The notes beneath the pieces are model-generated. The model was given only the letters and a program-made list of their open reading frames with translations, was not told the DNA's origin and made no database searches. The position numbers were made by a program, and so were the translations under genes. Of a stretch of DNA of 64,000 nucleotides, positions 35,392-46,689 are shown piece after piece. The DNA comes from Cryptomeria japonica (Eukaryota; Streptophyta; Pinopsida; Cupressales; Cupressaceae), in NCBI RefSeq assembly GCF_030272615.1, contig NC_081407.1:145270897-145334896 (forward strand), given 5' to 3'. Positions within the stretch are counted from its first letter, which is position 1, and every line of letters starts with the position of its first letter.

Positions 35392-36738
35392 TGTAGTGTC
35401 GTAAATTGTACTCCCTTGCTAGGGTGGTACAATTTCACACTTAGGTTAGCTCCCGCCTTAGTGTGTCTTGCATCTTGCATTTCTAATTTCCCTTTAATCA
35501 TTTAATTAATTAATTAAATTACATCTAAAGTCATGTTTCATCACTTTACATGTTATAAAGTTGGGCCCTTTACCCTAAGTGTGGCCCTTTTCATTTTATT
35601 CCTTCAATAAATCATTTAATCATAAACCCTAATTATGTCCTATTTTGACCTTTAAAGCCCGATTTCGCATATCAAAACACCTAGAAATCAGCTGTAACTT
35701 TGGGATTCATTTTAATATCATCATATCTAACGACCCTAAAAATTTGGTGAAAAGTTGGTTGGCCTGTGGCGGGAGTGCATATGGTCCTTGACTTTTTTCC
35801 CTAAATTTCGAGAGCATAATTCTATGATATTATAATGCTTAACCCCAAAATATTGGCGGGAAATTCGATTCCTAGGTTGGCCTAAAGGCAGAATCAAGTC
35901 AAAACTAAGATCTAGGGTTTCATACTTAAGAGCTCCCTTTCTTCATTTGAAAGGGTCTTCTTCTAAGAATTTAAGAGCGGGTTTTTGGAGCATAAAGAGT
36001 CTTCTTTGTAGCGAAAGAGTAGATCTTTGAAGTCTTCAACAACATTCAACAACATTTCATCAATCATTCATCATCAATTAGGAGCCTTGAAGATATTGAA
36101 GAGTAATAGGAGATCTAGTGGCAATATCTCTCCCTTGTTGCAAGTACAAAAAAATGCATCCGAAAGCAGTTTCAGATCAGGAAAAGGCACTGGAACCACC
36201 CAGAAGTTTCAAATTTGTAGAAAATTATCAAGGACAGGGGCGTGACACCCTGGTCCTACCTAGGACATGGGCATAGTGCCCTGGTCCCCCTCAAAATCAG
36301 TCATTTTCAATAGGTTTCAGCTTCAAGACCTTCAGATTCTATCTCTCCAGTTACAACTCTCTGTCAGATTATCAGGGACAATGGCGTGGCACCCTGGTCC
36401 TGGTTAGTTTGGCTCAGTTTGCAGCATTAGGTACACATCCAAAATCCTCCCCCTTTCATGCTTTCAGTATCTCAGTTTCAGATCTGCAAGTTTGTGTAAT
36501 TTCAAGTTCATTTGTGCTTTATTCTTTATCTCCTAGTCTAGTTGATCATTCAAACCCTAGTTTTTCTCATCATTTGCAACAAGAGGAATAGAAACCCTAA
36601 GAGATAGTCCTTGAATCTCTCTTTCTCAATAGAAGTAGTCAAAGTGATCTATCTCCCTAGGCTCTTTCGTATTCCCAATGTGTTGGCAAAAGTGGGATTA
36701 GGTCCTAGTCACTCGGTCTCGCTTCTCCCGCCTCCACA
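35392..36738 (+). repeat. Element 3 3' LTR
   Basis: A 1347-bp partner of 29332-30685, ending CCGCCTCCACA. A short deletion near 36135 and many substitutions relative to the 5' LTR suggest an old insertion. Confidence 0.93.
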
Positions 36739-36743
36739 ATTCC

Positions 36744-37281
36744 TTTTTACAAAATTTGTTGCCTTACTGATTTTTAGAGAAAGCTCAAACGCAATTCACA
36801 TTTTTCTTATTCTTTACTTGGCATGGGGATTCAGTAGAAGATTTTGGAACTTACCATATTTGGATGTTGTTGTCTTTATTTGGAATATGTATCTCTTTGA
36901 TATAGTAGTATTTGTAGAATCATCATTAGAAATATTATAAGAATATTATGTAAGTATGAAATAATAATGATAATAATACAATGAAAATATAATGCTTATA
37001 TAATAATAAATTTAGATAATGTTAAATTTAAAAATTCTACATTTTATACATCCAAACAATTGAATATGTTTTAATATGGTATAATAAAAAAGTATTGAAT
37101 AATATGAAGGACTTTATGAATTCAATTGGAATTGGTAACCTTCGTATAAAAGGTCAATTATTTTGACATTAAATTAGAATGTTTTGGATTTTTAAATCAT
37201 AGATTATTTTTTAGTAAATATGTAACTATGTTCGGCCCGTCCTAGGTTGATTCAGTTGATTCAAATTGAAAGAATATTAAG
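36744..37281. other. AT-rich intergenic DNA
   Basis: No gene or repeat is recognised. Confidence 0.6.
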
Positions 37282-37695
37282 TGGCTCAAGCAAAATGAAG
37301 GGTGGATTAAGATTAACTTTGATGAGACATTAAAAGGCAATCCTGGCCTATCGGGTGCTAGATTTGTGGCCCGAGACTACAATGGTAATATTGTAGCTTT
37401 AAGAGCCAAAAAAATTGATGGATGACATAAATAATTAAGCTAAGTACCAAGCGGCCATTTCAACAATCAAAATGACAAATAAATTGGTGATTCTAAAATT
37501 ACACTTAGAAGGTGAATCCCTATTATTATTAATGCAATCAAGAAAGGTGAAACATTGGATTAATGTTTAAATAAATGCATAGAGGTTCCTAAGGGTGAAT
37601 TATTAAAGTTTGATGATTTTAAAATAACCCACACAATGCGGAAAGGCAATGCAATAGTCGATATCCTTTCAAAATAGACAAATCATTTAATAATT
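37282..37695 (+). pseudogene. LINE-type RNase H domain relic
   Basis: Translation starting WLKQNEGWIKINFDETLKGNPG and GARFVARDYNGNIVALRAKK, then, beyond several stops, KGELLKFDDFKITHTMRKGN and AIVDILSK matches the RVT_3/RNase H domain found at the C-terminus of plant LINE pol and in LINE-derived host fragments. The normal N-F-D-G is N-F-D-E. It is heavily mutated and no RT or endonuclease lies nearby. Confidence 0.78.
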
Positions 37696-40600
37696 CCCAA
37701 GTCGAGATTTGGGAAGATTTTTGAGAGATCGAGGTGGATGACTGGACAATGCCGTACGTATTCATATGAAGGAGCATTTATGGGACATTAAGGCTTTATT
37801 CCAACATGATGGAATTTGTGTAAATTTAATTATAATCAACAAGTTGTGTCTCATCAAGGACCATTTGCCCTTTGTCTTGGACGATGTGAAGTTTTTTGAG
37901 CCGTGGAGGTGAATTTTATATTGATTATGTAAAGTACATAATCAAGCAAATTTTTTATATTTGTATGGGTGGCTAGGTCGCAGTGGTAATATCTTGGTAT
38001 ATAACATATGCAATAGTGGTAGTATGGAGTTTTGAATAGTTTTTTAAATGTATGGGTGAGGTAGTGTTGTCATGGAGAGACTGGTAATTTTTTATATCTG
38101 GTCTGTTTATGGTCAAATCTGTGGTGGTTGTCACAATTTTTTTTTAAATTTTGTATGGAGTTCTTATTAATTAATATAAATCATATTTACTGATTTAAAA
38201 AACTATGTAATTATATTTATAAAGATGAATATCATGTAAGAACAAATTTGTAAAACAAGACTCTTTGAGGTACCTATCATTGCTTATACTGAATAAAATT
38301 TTGATTTATGAAATAAGGTTTGTTTTTCATGTTGTAATTGTCAATCTATAAAGTATTTTTGTGTAGCTATATTTTTTTTACCAACCCATGTAGCATAAAA
38401 TTGAACAATCCAGTCAAACATGGATTTACAAGCAAAAAGATAGGACTTTATGAAAAAACCTGGATAAGCCTCACTCTACTCTCAAATTTAAAATTATTTA
38501 ATGTATGAGTATTTTAGCATTTTTCCACAACATTCTCATTGTAAATATCTAATTACTATCATTTTCTAGTGATAAATTGAGCATGCCAATTCAATGGTAT
38601 AAATGTGGTTTCATTGCAATTGAAAAAAATGAGTGGTGGATTGTACTGTGCTTAAATCTATTCACTATAATCTATTTTATAAGTTAATTGTGTCCTTAGA
38701 TTGTCAAAAATTTACAATATATATTGAAGAATCCTAAGAGGCTTATGAGGAGGATCTCATGATTTGATTTATGTTTATTACAACAATTATATATTATTAT
38801 CACTATTAAATTTACTTTTTTATATTCTTCGATTTATACCTTCCAATATATTGTTAAATGTATATTTTACTATTGGCGTAACCATTGTAACTCCTTTGGT
38901 GCAAGTACTAGTTATAGAATAAAAGTAAATTTGTGGGAATAAGATAATTAAGAATTATTATGAAAGGATGTGATGGAAAGGCATTAAGAAAAGACATTAA
39001 GAGGCTATATAAAAAGGGGAAGTGGGAGATAAGAGTGTGATAACATATATGAAATAACATAGACTATACTAACAAACTTAATATAATCATACATATTAAA
39101 TCTTTGTAAAATAGCATCAACATAATCACTCTAAATTAACCAAAGCTTTTTGTGAGCTTAATCTCTATTGATCTCCATCCCAAGAATATATTTTGCAGAC
39201 CCAAACCTTTCATATCAAATGTACTAAAAAGTTGAGCGTTGAGTTCTCTCATTAATTTTTATTTTTAAATCACAACACTCATCAACTCCCCAATTAAATT
39301 TTCAATATGATTTGCTCATTTCCATATTCTCTCAGTTTTCTTTGATCTATCTCGGTGAAATTGCTTGTCGCTATGGAGTTTCAGTGACAAGTTTTACTTC
39401 CCAAATGCTTATGGGAACACAAGGATCCAAGTAGATTATGACTGAAAATCTTCATTTTTCCATTTGTGCACGAGGAGATTGTAATTAGAATGGTTGTTGG
39501 GGAAGACTGGCTTCTTGCTCATCCAAATGCTATGTACTTTGAAGTTGTATCTCTTTTCTTATCTAATTGTATGGACTTGATGTTAGATGAGACAATGGTT
39601 TATGCCATTGCCAACTTATTTGTTTAGCTTTTTGTCTTTGACCTTGTAGATTTCGGAATGGCTCCTTTGGTCATATTGTTTGTGCACAGATTCATCGCTA
39701 ATCGGTGGTTTCCCTGGACATGTTTGATTTGGCTTCTAGTGCAGCATGTGTAGAGCTTTTGTTTGCTATTCACTTTGGACTAATTTATGACACCTCAAAG
39801 GTACCATGTGCTCCTTCATGTATCTTCATTCGACCATTTTTGGGAAAATTATAGATGGTGCAGTTGATATGTTTACCGCCTTACACTCCCTGTTGAGATA
39901 CAATGTACGCATTTCAGTCACCCCAATTGGTTCGATCCTCCGAGTGGATGTGCCAAGTTCAAGTGTCTTTGTTCAGTGTTTGAAGGCTTAGGCTGGGGTC
40001 TTATGGAGAGGGCTTCCTAAAAAATAAAGCGGATGTTGTTGAGATTTTTTAGTAATTTTTTTAAGTGAGTGGTCTCATGAAATTTGTAGTGCATTTCTGC
40101 TTAAAAATTTAAGTTCTCAGGGGAAGAACACCAATAGATAACATAGTTCCAATAACCGTCACCTTATTGTCATGTTGACCCCCAATAGCCGTCATAGTGA
40201 AAACATCATTGATAAATTTGTTTTGTACCAATAGTTTGTAATTTTTTGTTCATAATTGGCCCATTTGTGCACCAATATTGGAACATTTGTGCACCACTAT
40301 TGGGACATTTGTCAACAAGTACTAGCGATTTTGAGTTGACTGTTATTGGATCATCTTTAGTTAGGTATCAGGCAACACTTTGAAATGTGTACTTTTTGAC
40401 CTTTGTGCGCATAATTGATTCCACATCGTGCATCGTTACTACCCAGAAGCCAGATCAATAGCTATAAGCAGTTAAGTCGCATACGAAGACAACTAAAAAA
40501 AAATCAAAATCCGATGTACCGTTTAGGATATGTAGGTGCGTGAAGTTAGCTATGACGACTACTGGTGCTCTTTCCCTAAATTGAAGGAAGTTGGCGGTCC

Positions 40601-41315
40601 CATGAACAATGCAATTCAGTTAAAAATTTTTAGCTCCTAAATTTAAAGATTAATTGTGTCTATTTTGTAGTCTGCAATTTTTACAATAATTTTTTTTTTG
40701 AATTATAATTGACAAGTGGCATAAATTCTCCCTAAGTTGTAGGGGCTAATTCCACCCCCACCCCATTTGCACCCGCTCAAAAATGAAAATCTAAAAAGTA
40801 GGAGCTTCTACTTTTTAGGAGAAGATTCCAAATAATCTTGTAGCCAAATTTTTTTTTTGCCATGGGACCACCTTTTCCATAAAAATAGAGCCCAAGCCCT
40901 TCCCATGGGAGCCCAACCTTAGAGATCGAGTGGTTGTACCTATTTTTTGTTTGCGAATGATGCTTCACCAGATGCTAATGGTTCTTCGCCTTGATCACTT
41001 TGGGTTTTGTGTACACGACCTATTTCTTGTCTGGAATTTGTGTCCTCATGTGTCGTCTGTTGTGTTAGTTTTTGGTATTGGTCATGCCACTTAATAACTA
41101 TGTTCTTTTGATATTAATATGAAAAGGGTTATGGGTTTTTGGTTCTCTATACAACTGTTTTTCTCTCTTGCCACCCAGGTTTTCATATGCGCAATATAAT
41201 GGGGCTGGCTTTTTGTAAAAACTATGTAAACAACTCTTATGCTAATCAATGTATTAGTGTTTTATCACCTTTTATACAAAAATAAAATAAAATCACAATG
41301 TGCATCATATAATAA
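37696..41315. other. Intergenic DNA without recognised genes
   Basis: I find no gene in this 3.6 kb. A TATA-like CTATATAAAAAGGGG at about 39013 sits in sequence that could be a solitary LTR (about 38930-39270), but I could not find both ends. Two short copies of a unit with GCACCA..ATTGG.ACATTTGT lie near 40265-40310. A hairpin is listed separately at 40791. Confidence 0.5.
40791..40818. other. Perfect 11-bp inverted repeat
   Basis: CTAAAAAGTAG and its exact complement CTACTTTTTAG are separated by six bases, so a stable hairpin is possible. No neighbouring gene or T-run gives it a clear role. Confidence 0.6.
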
Positions 41316-41711
41316 CCCATTTAAGGTAAAAAATCCAACTAAAAATTCAAGTCCACGTACTATATTAACAATAAATGCACTTGTAAATATAAGTGGACTT
41401 TCAACAACATAGAATTTTTACCATGTCCTAGTATTGGTAGAATTTTAGCAATATTTTAGTAGCTTCTCAACTTCTCATATTCATTATACTTGATTCTGTA
41501 TTCCACAATCTCAAGCATTGTACTTATAGACAAGGACCAATGAGAAAAATTACTATAAACACTTAAAAGAAAAAATAGTATGATTTTTTTTTTAACTCTA
41601 ATTGTTATTTTCCTTGGTGGGTGACCAATTTTGATTGTTGATTCAATATTCATTACAAATTCCAAGGTAACCCACATGCCCTCTTTTTGGTCTAGGAGCT
41701 CAACATAGGTT

Positions 41712-41729
41712 GACACTTTATTCAAAGTT
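41712..41729. repeat. 18-bp target-site duplication, left
   Basis: GACACTTTATTCAAAGTT is repeated exactly at 43066-43083 and brackets the retroposon. Confidence 0.9.
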
Positions 41730-43065
41730 TTTTTTTTTTTTGATTGTTAAATCACAGGGATTTTTAGCCTGGCCTATACCACGGGAGGCCACAAGGGGAA
41801 CCTCTTCCCCAAACCCTCTCTAGTCTCTCCACTTTGCACTCCACCTCTCCTCCCTCTGACTTCTTTTTTTATTCACTCCACCCTTCCCTTCTTCCTCCAA
41901 TCTCCACCTTCACTTCTCCACCCTGGCTTTTCAACTCCACCTCTACGTTCTCTACTCCTCCCTGCCATCCACTTCTCCTCCTCCACCTCTCTTCTCCTCC
42001 TATAATTCCAACTTTGTCTCTCCTCCTTCACCTCTCTTTCGTCCTCCACCACCTCCGTTGCTCCACCCATATCACCATGCACCACCTTTTTCTTTCCTCT
42101 CCTTCCTTTGTCTTCTTTTTTGATCTCCTTACCACCTTCACCGTCTACCTTCCCACCTACACCAACATGTCCTGATCACCTCCCTTGCTCCACCTAGTAG
42201 TCGTGACCATTCACCTATTGACATCCCTCCTTGCCTCTCTTCCATATCACCTCTCCTAGCCACAAGGAGAGAGGCCACAAGGGGGACCTCTTCCCCAAAC
42301 CCTCTCTACTCTCTCTACTTCAAACTCCACCTCTCCTCCCCCCCGACTTCTTTTTTCATTCACTCCACCCTTCTCTTCTTCCTCCAATCTCCACCTTCAC
42401 CCTACCTTTCCAACTCCACCTCTCTTTCCTCCACCATCCAACTCCACCTCTCTTCCTCCACCTTCACTTCTCCACCCTGCCTTTCCAACTCCACCTCTAC
42501 CTTCTCTACTCCTCCCTACCATCCACTTCTCCACCTCCACCTCTCTTCTCTTCCTAACTTCCAACTCCGTCTCTCCTCCTCCACCTCTTTTTCATCCTCC
42601 ACACCACCTCTGATGCTCCACCCATATCACCCTACACCACCTCTTTCTTTCCTCTCCTTCCTTTGTCTTCTTTTTTGATCTCCTTACCACCTTCACCGTC
42701 TACCTTCCCACCTGCACCAACATGTCTTGATCACCTCCCTTTCTCCACCTAATCGTTGTGACCATTCACCTACTAACATCCCTCCTTGCCTCTCTTCCAT
42801 ATCACCTCTCCTAACCACCACACTTTCCTCACCTTCTGCATTTTCTCCTCCTATGCTCCTTCATCTTTGCACAACAATGAATGCACAACCCTTGCCAAAC
42901 TCCTGCCACTATATGGGTAACTTTGTCATAGCCATGTCAAACCATCGGGCCAACAAGCCAACATCAAAAGCCACTTTCCTTCCACATGTGGGTCCGGATA
43001 TTCAAACCCATGACCTTCGTATACACACGGAGTTGCAACTGTCATTGCACTGTGGGGTCATCCCC
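41730..43065 (-). mobile_element. 1.3-kb poly(A)-tailed retroposon (SINE-like)
   Basis: The insert starts on the + strand with a T run (41728-41741), that is a poly(A) tail on the minus strand. It is bracketed by an exact 18-bp duplication, the signature of LINE-mediated target-primed insertion. The body is pyrimidine-rich on the + strand and holds two diverged tandem copies of about 480-550 bp (41783-42258 and 42263-42815, each starting near AGGCCACAAGGGG and ending near TTCCATATCACCTCTCCT). The minus-strand 5' end contains GGGTTTGAATATCC, a poor match to a tRNA B box. No protein domain is seen. The open frames are CT-rich artefacts. Confidence 0.8.
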
Positions 43066-43083
43066 GACACTTTATTCAAAGTT
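43066..43083. repeat. 18-bp target-site duplication, right
   Basis: This exact copy of 41712-41729 follows the retroposon 5' end. Confidence 0.9.
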
Positions 43084-43663
43084 GCACAAAATAAATACTG
43101 ATGAAAGAAAATTGCTATACCCTAAATATTGTATCACATTTCACATGAGGTAAAATCCCCTTAACAATAAGTTCTATGACCTTGCAAGTGTAGTGTTTAT
43201 CAATACTAACATCATAATATTTAGCAACAAACATTCAATGTTATTGACGTGGTTTAAATACATCTCATAACAACATCAACATTACAATGTCATTGTGCCT
43301 TTCATACAACACATGTTTCCCACAAGCATGCACATATCTAAAGATAAATGTTCATAAAGATCCATGATGAATGACACTTGAAAAACTATTAATGTATAAA
43401 AGGACAAACTAAGGTAAAACCATAAGTGGTGTAAAGGTAAGCAAAGGAGATAAAGTAGCAAAGATTCATTGATTTCAAATTTGAAGTGAAGATGAGAAAA
43501 AATTGAAATATTATATAAAGAAATATAAATCTAACTGTAAGAGATAGATATGCAAGTTATGGGACCCGACTAAATGTAGAGATAAAACAAGCCCTACAAA
43601 ATGTCCAAGGCTAATGAGTGAATATAATTAATTACTATAATATCTTTCTCCTAATGTAGTGCT

Positions 43664-43680
43664 TTGTGTGTGTGTGTGTG
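43664..43680 (+). repeat. (TG)8 microsatellite
   Basis: A short perfect TG dinucleotide run just after duplication copy A. Confidence 0.9.
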
Positions 43681-43877
43681 ACCAAACCAACCATAATATG
43701 AAGACTCTTATGTACAACTTATTAGGATTTATAGAAAATCTTATTGGAGGAGCATTAAGAAAATATTAATTAGATTTATGATTGATATAAATTGTCAATT
43801 ATAACTAGAAACAAGCAAGATTTAGAAGTTGAAAAATATAAAATAAAGCAAAACAGTCATACACATAACATAATATG

Positions 43878-44830
43878 TATGAAAAAAATCCAGCTTAAAA
43901 ATTAACTCCACATATTATATTAACACTAAATACACTTCTAAATTCAACTAGATTTTCAATAACATAGAATTTGAACATGTGCCCTACTCTTGATATAATT
44001 TTAGCAATATTTTAGTAGCTTTTTAACTCCCCATACTCATTATACTTGCTTTTGTAAGCCACTATCTCAAATATTGTACATATAGACAAGGACTAATGGG
44101 AGAAATTACTAAAGACAATTATTAAAAAATCTTAGGTGAAAACTTGCTACCTTCGAGTGATATTTTCCTTGGCGGGTAACCAATTCTAGATGTTGATTCA
44201 ATAGTCATTACAATTTTCAAGGAAATCCACATGTCCTCTTTTTGATCTCGAAGATCAATATAGGTTGATACTTATCCAAAGTCATACATTGAGAAGAAAA
44301 CTTACTATACCCTAAATATCACATCTCATTTCACATGAGGTAAAAATAATCTTAACAATAAGTTCTATGACCCTCTAAGAGTAGTGTGTATCAATACTAA
44401 GATCACCACATTTAGCAACAAACATTCAATGCTATTGGCATAGTTCACAATACACCTTGTAAAAACATCAACATTACAATGACATTGTGCAAAGCATATA
44501 ACATTTGTCCCACACATGTGTATGTATATCAAAAGAAAGGTTCATAAAGATCTACGATGAATGACACTAAAACAAAACTATGGATGTATAGAAGGACAAA
44601 TAATGTGAAACCATAAGTAGTGTAAAGTTAAGTTTAAAAGAGATATAATTGTGAAGATTTATTGATTTCAAATTTGAAGTGAAGATGAGAACAATTCAAA
44701 ATATTATATATAAAAAATAGAAATCTAACCCTAAGGGATATATATGCAAGCATGTGATTCAACTAAATGTAGAGATAAGACAAACCCTGCATATATCTAG
44801 GGCTAATGAATGGACATAATTAATTAAATA
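43878..44830 (+). repeat. Copy B of the 1.2-kb tandem duplication (no retroposon)
   Basis: Homologous to copy A, but uninterrupted at the retroposon site: GGTTGATACTTATCCAAAGTC near 44262-44283 runs straight into the sequence that in copy A lies beyond the insert. It is therefore a natural empty site. Confidence 0.8.
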
Positions 44831-45426
44831 TATTGAACCCCTAAATAAATTAAGGAGTTGAGTATAATAAATTGAATGAAACAAATTAATTGAGATTATC
44901 TATAAATTTGTTAAAAATAGAATGAGATGGATTAAGGATTGAAGTATTTGCAAAACGATGGGCACAGATTGATGTAAATGCTTGCAAGTGAGAGTTGAAA
45001 CTAGATTATGGATTAGAGAGTTAGGATAATAAAGATATGATAATCTAAGATTCTAGGACATGATCATGCTTGTGATCTTGTCTAAGTACAAAATTGGACC
45101 TTTGATACTTGTAGAACCCGTTTGCTTCATGTACAATTTGAAGTAAGTGAAATTGGTGCTAAGAAAAAATATTGAAACTTATTACTCAAGGATTGAACTT
45201 TTAAACTTTCTTACACCCTAGTTACACATTGACACTAAGTTAAACATTGATATAACAAAGTGTAATAGTGGTATTGGACATTAAGGTAGACATAATCATC
45301 GATACATTAAATTGAGAAAGTATTAGAGACAAATGCATTGTCCTACTATTAATCTATAATTTACATTTTGACAGGATAATCTAAAAATAATCCTTTAAAT
45401 ATACGCTGAACAAATTTCAAATTTTA
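44831..45426. other. AT-rich intergenic DNA
   Basis: Nothing recognised. Confidence 0.6.
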
Positions 45427-45884
45427 AAACTATCAAACTTAAAATATAAACAATTTAATATTTTGAAACAAAAAAATAAGATTGTAGCACAATTAAATAA
45501 AAAAGAACATAATTAAAGATAATCCAATTCAAAATAATCGATAGTGTAAAAAGAATAAATATATTACAAATAATAATATAATATAACAAAATACTAAATA
45601 AAATATTTAATAAATAAATGTGCTGGTTGGTCACTCTTATATATATCAACAATAAATAATTATATCTAAAACTATTAACTTCGAAATATAAACAATTTAA
45701 TGTTTTGGTAAAAAAAAGAGTGTAGCACAATCCAATAAAAAGAACATAATAAAAGACAATCCAATTCAAAATAATCAATAGTATAGAAAGAATAAAATAT
45801 ACTACAAATAATAATATAACATAGCAAAATACTAAATGAAAGTTTCAATGAATGTGCTGGTTGGTCCAGCTGTTATATATGATT
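45427..45884 (+). repeat. Tandem duplication of about 240 bp upstream of SEC15
   Basis: Copy 1 (45427-45645) and copy 2 (45668-45884) share ATATAAACAATTTAAT, a GTAGCACAAT block, CAATCCAATTCAAAATAATC-like sequence and the end TGTGCTGGTTGGTC. They are very AT-rich. The pair ends about 560 bp before the SEC15 intron donor and so lies in the distal promoter. Confidence 0.85.
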
Positions 45885-46091
45885 TGACAGTCTAATCTTA
45901 TTGTTTCCTTTCTGTACAGTCTCGTTCCTTTAGACTGCTATTTATTTTTTCCTTTGTAATCACATTTTACTTCGATCAATTAAACAAGAAATATGAAAAT
46001 CATCGAACATCCTAACATAAGTACGAGCGTGTTCTCTTCAAAATGCAGAGACCGTAATTTTAACAGACAGCAAAATAATTAAACTGTGGAT

Positions 46092-46100
46092 TATAAAATA
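46092..46100 (+). promoter_or_regulatory. Possible SEC15 TATA box
   Basis: TATAAAATA is the best TATA-like element between the duplication and the SEC15 5'UTR intron. Initiation about 30 bp downstream would give a first exon of about 320 bp. Other start sites are possible. Confidence 0.3.
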
Positions 46101-46442
46101 CCTTTACGCCGTCCTCGCAAACGACCCTACAACTAAATAAATTGAACTGCAATTACACCAAGAAAACAACAATACCCATCATGGGCCCAAAAATTTAGCG
46201 TGGAATATTTACCTCCCAGATGTATCCAAAATCCAGGTAAATCTACTATTAGGATATTGAGACCTGCACGTGTTTGCTATTACACTCAATAGCCAGATTG
46301 GTGCTTTGTTGTTGGCATGGCCCACTAGTGTGTCAGAAGGTATTGTGGGTTTGTTACAGCGGACAATTTAATGTAATGTTTTAGCTGGAATCGCTTGAAG
46401 GGAAGGAGGAAACAGCCGGAGTCAGCCCAAATTGAGATCCAG

Positions 46443-46663
46443 GTACGAAACAAGGAAATTTATTTTGGCCCATTTTAAAAGTTTATATGTTTCATTCTGT
46501 AGAACATTCATAACGATTAAGAGCCGAACATTCTGCCATATATTCTTTTTCTTGTATATTTTATCTAGTTATGGTTTTGGGATTTTTAAGAGGTGTTTGC
46601 ATATGGGGAAATCAGGAAAAACAGGATGAATATCTGAGGCAACATTTAATTTGACTTTTGTAG
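46443..46663 (+). other. Probable SEC15 5'UTR intron
   Basis: A good donor (CCAG|GTACGA) and a good acceptor preceded by a pyrimidine-rich stretch (TTTGACTTTTGTAG|GGAGGG) bound 221 bp of T-rich sequence. The acceptor lies 26 bp before the SEC15 ATG. Splicing would remove the upstream in-frame TTG extension and upstream ATGs at about 46431-46626. Confidence 0.55.
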
Positions 46664-46689
46664 GGAGGGTTGAGATTATATATATCAAA

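Larger units (their letters stand above)
29332..36738 (+). mobile_element. Element 3: 7.4-kb non-autonomous Gypsy-lineage element without pol
   Basis: LTRs at 29332-30685 and 35392-36738 flank a primer site at 30689, ORF fragments on the + strand and a polypurine tract at 35377-35391. The duplication is ATTCA/ATTCC (29327-29331, 36739-36743), one mismatch. The interior has a repeat-bearing ORF, a protease-like region and a G-patch-like stretch but no RT, RNase H or integrase, and no recognisable gag core. LTR divergence looks larger than in element 2. It shares primer-site type, polypurine tract and TGTAG start with elements 1 and 2. Confidence 0.88.
41320..43640 (+). repeat. Copy A of a 1.2-kb tandem duplication (split by a retroposon)
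   Basis: 41320-41729 plus 43084-43640 align in order with 43878-44830. Shared landmarks are the block around TTTTAGCAATATTTTAGTAGC, the TATAGACAAGGAC block, and CTATACCCTAAATAT with TTTCACATGAGGTAAAA. Divergence looks like 15-20%. Short minus-strand open stretches in it are not supported as genes. Confidence 0.82.

Noticed and set aside
38930-39270. Solitary LTR with CTATATAAAAAGGGG promoter
   Set aside because: I could not find matching termini or a target duplication, so it stays only a possibility.
41834-42557. Pro/Leu/Ser-rich proteins in the CT-rich insert (both strands)
   Set aside because: Low-complexity translation of pyrimidine-rich DNA in a retroposon; no domain and both strands look equally open.
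46651-46689. Upstream 13-codon extension of SEC15
   Set aside because: It starts at a non-ATG codon and spans a probable splice acceptor; plant SEC15 proteins begin MQS.
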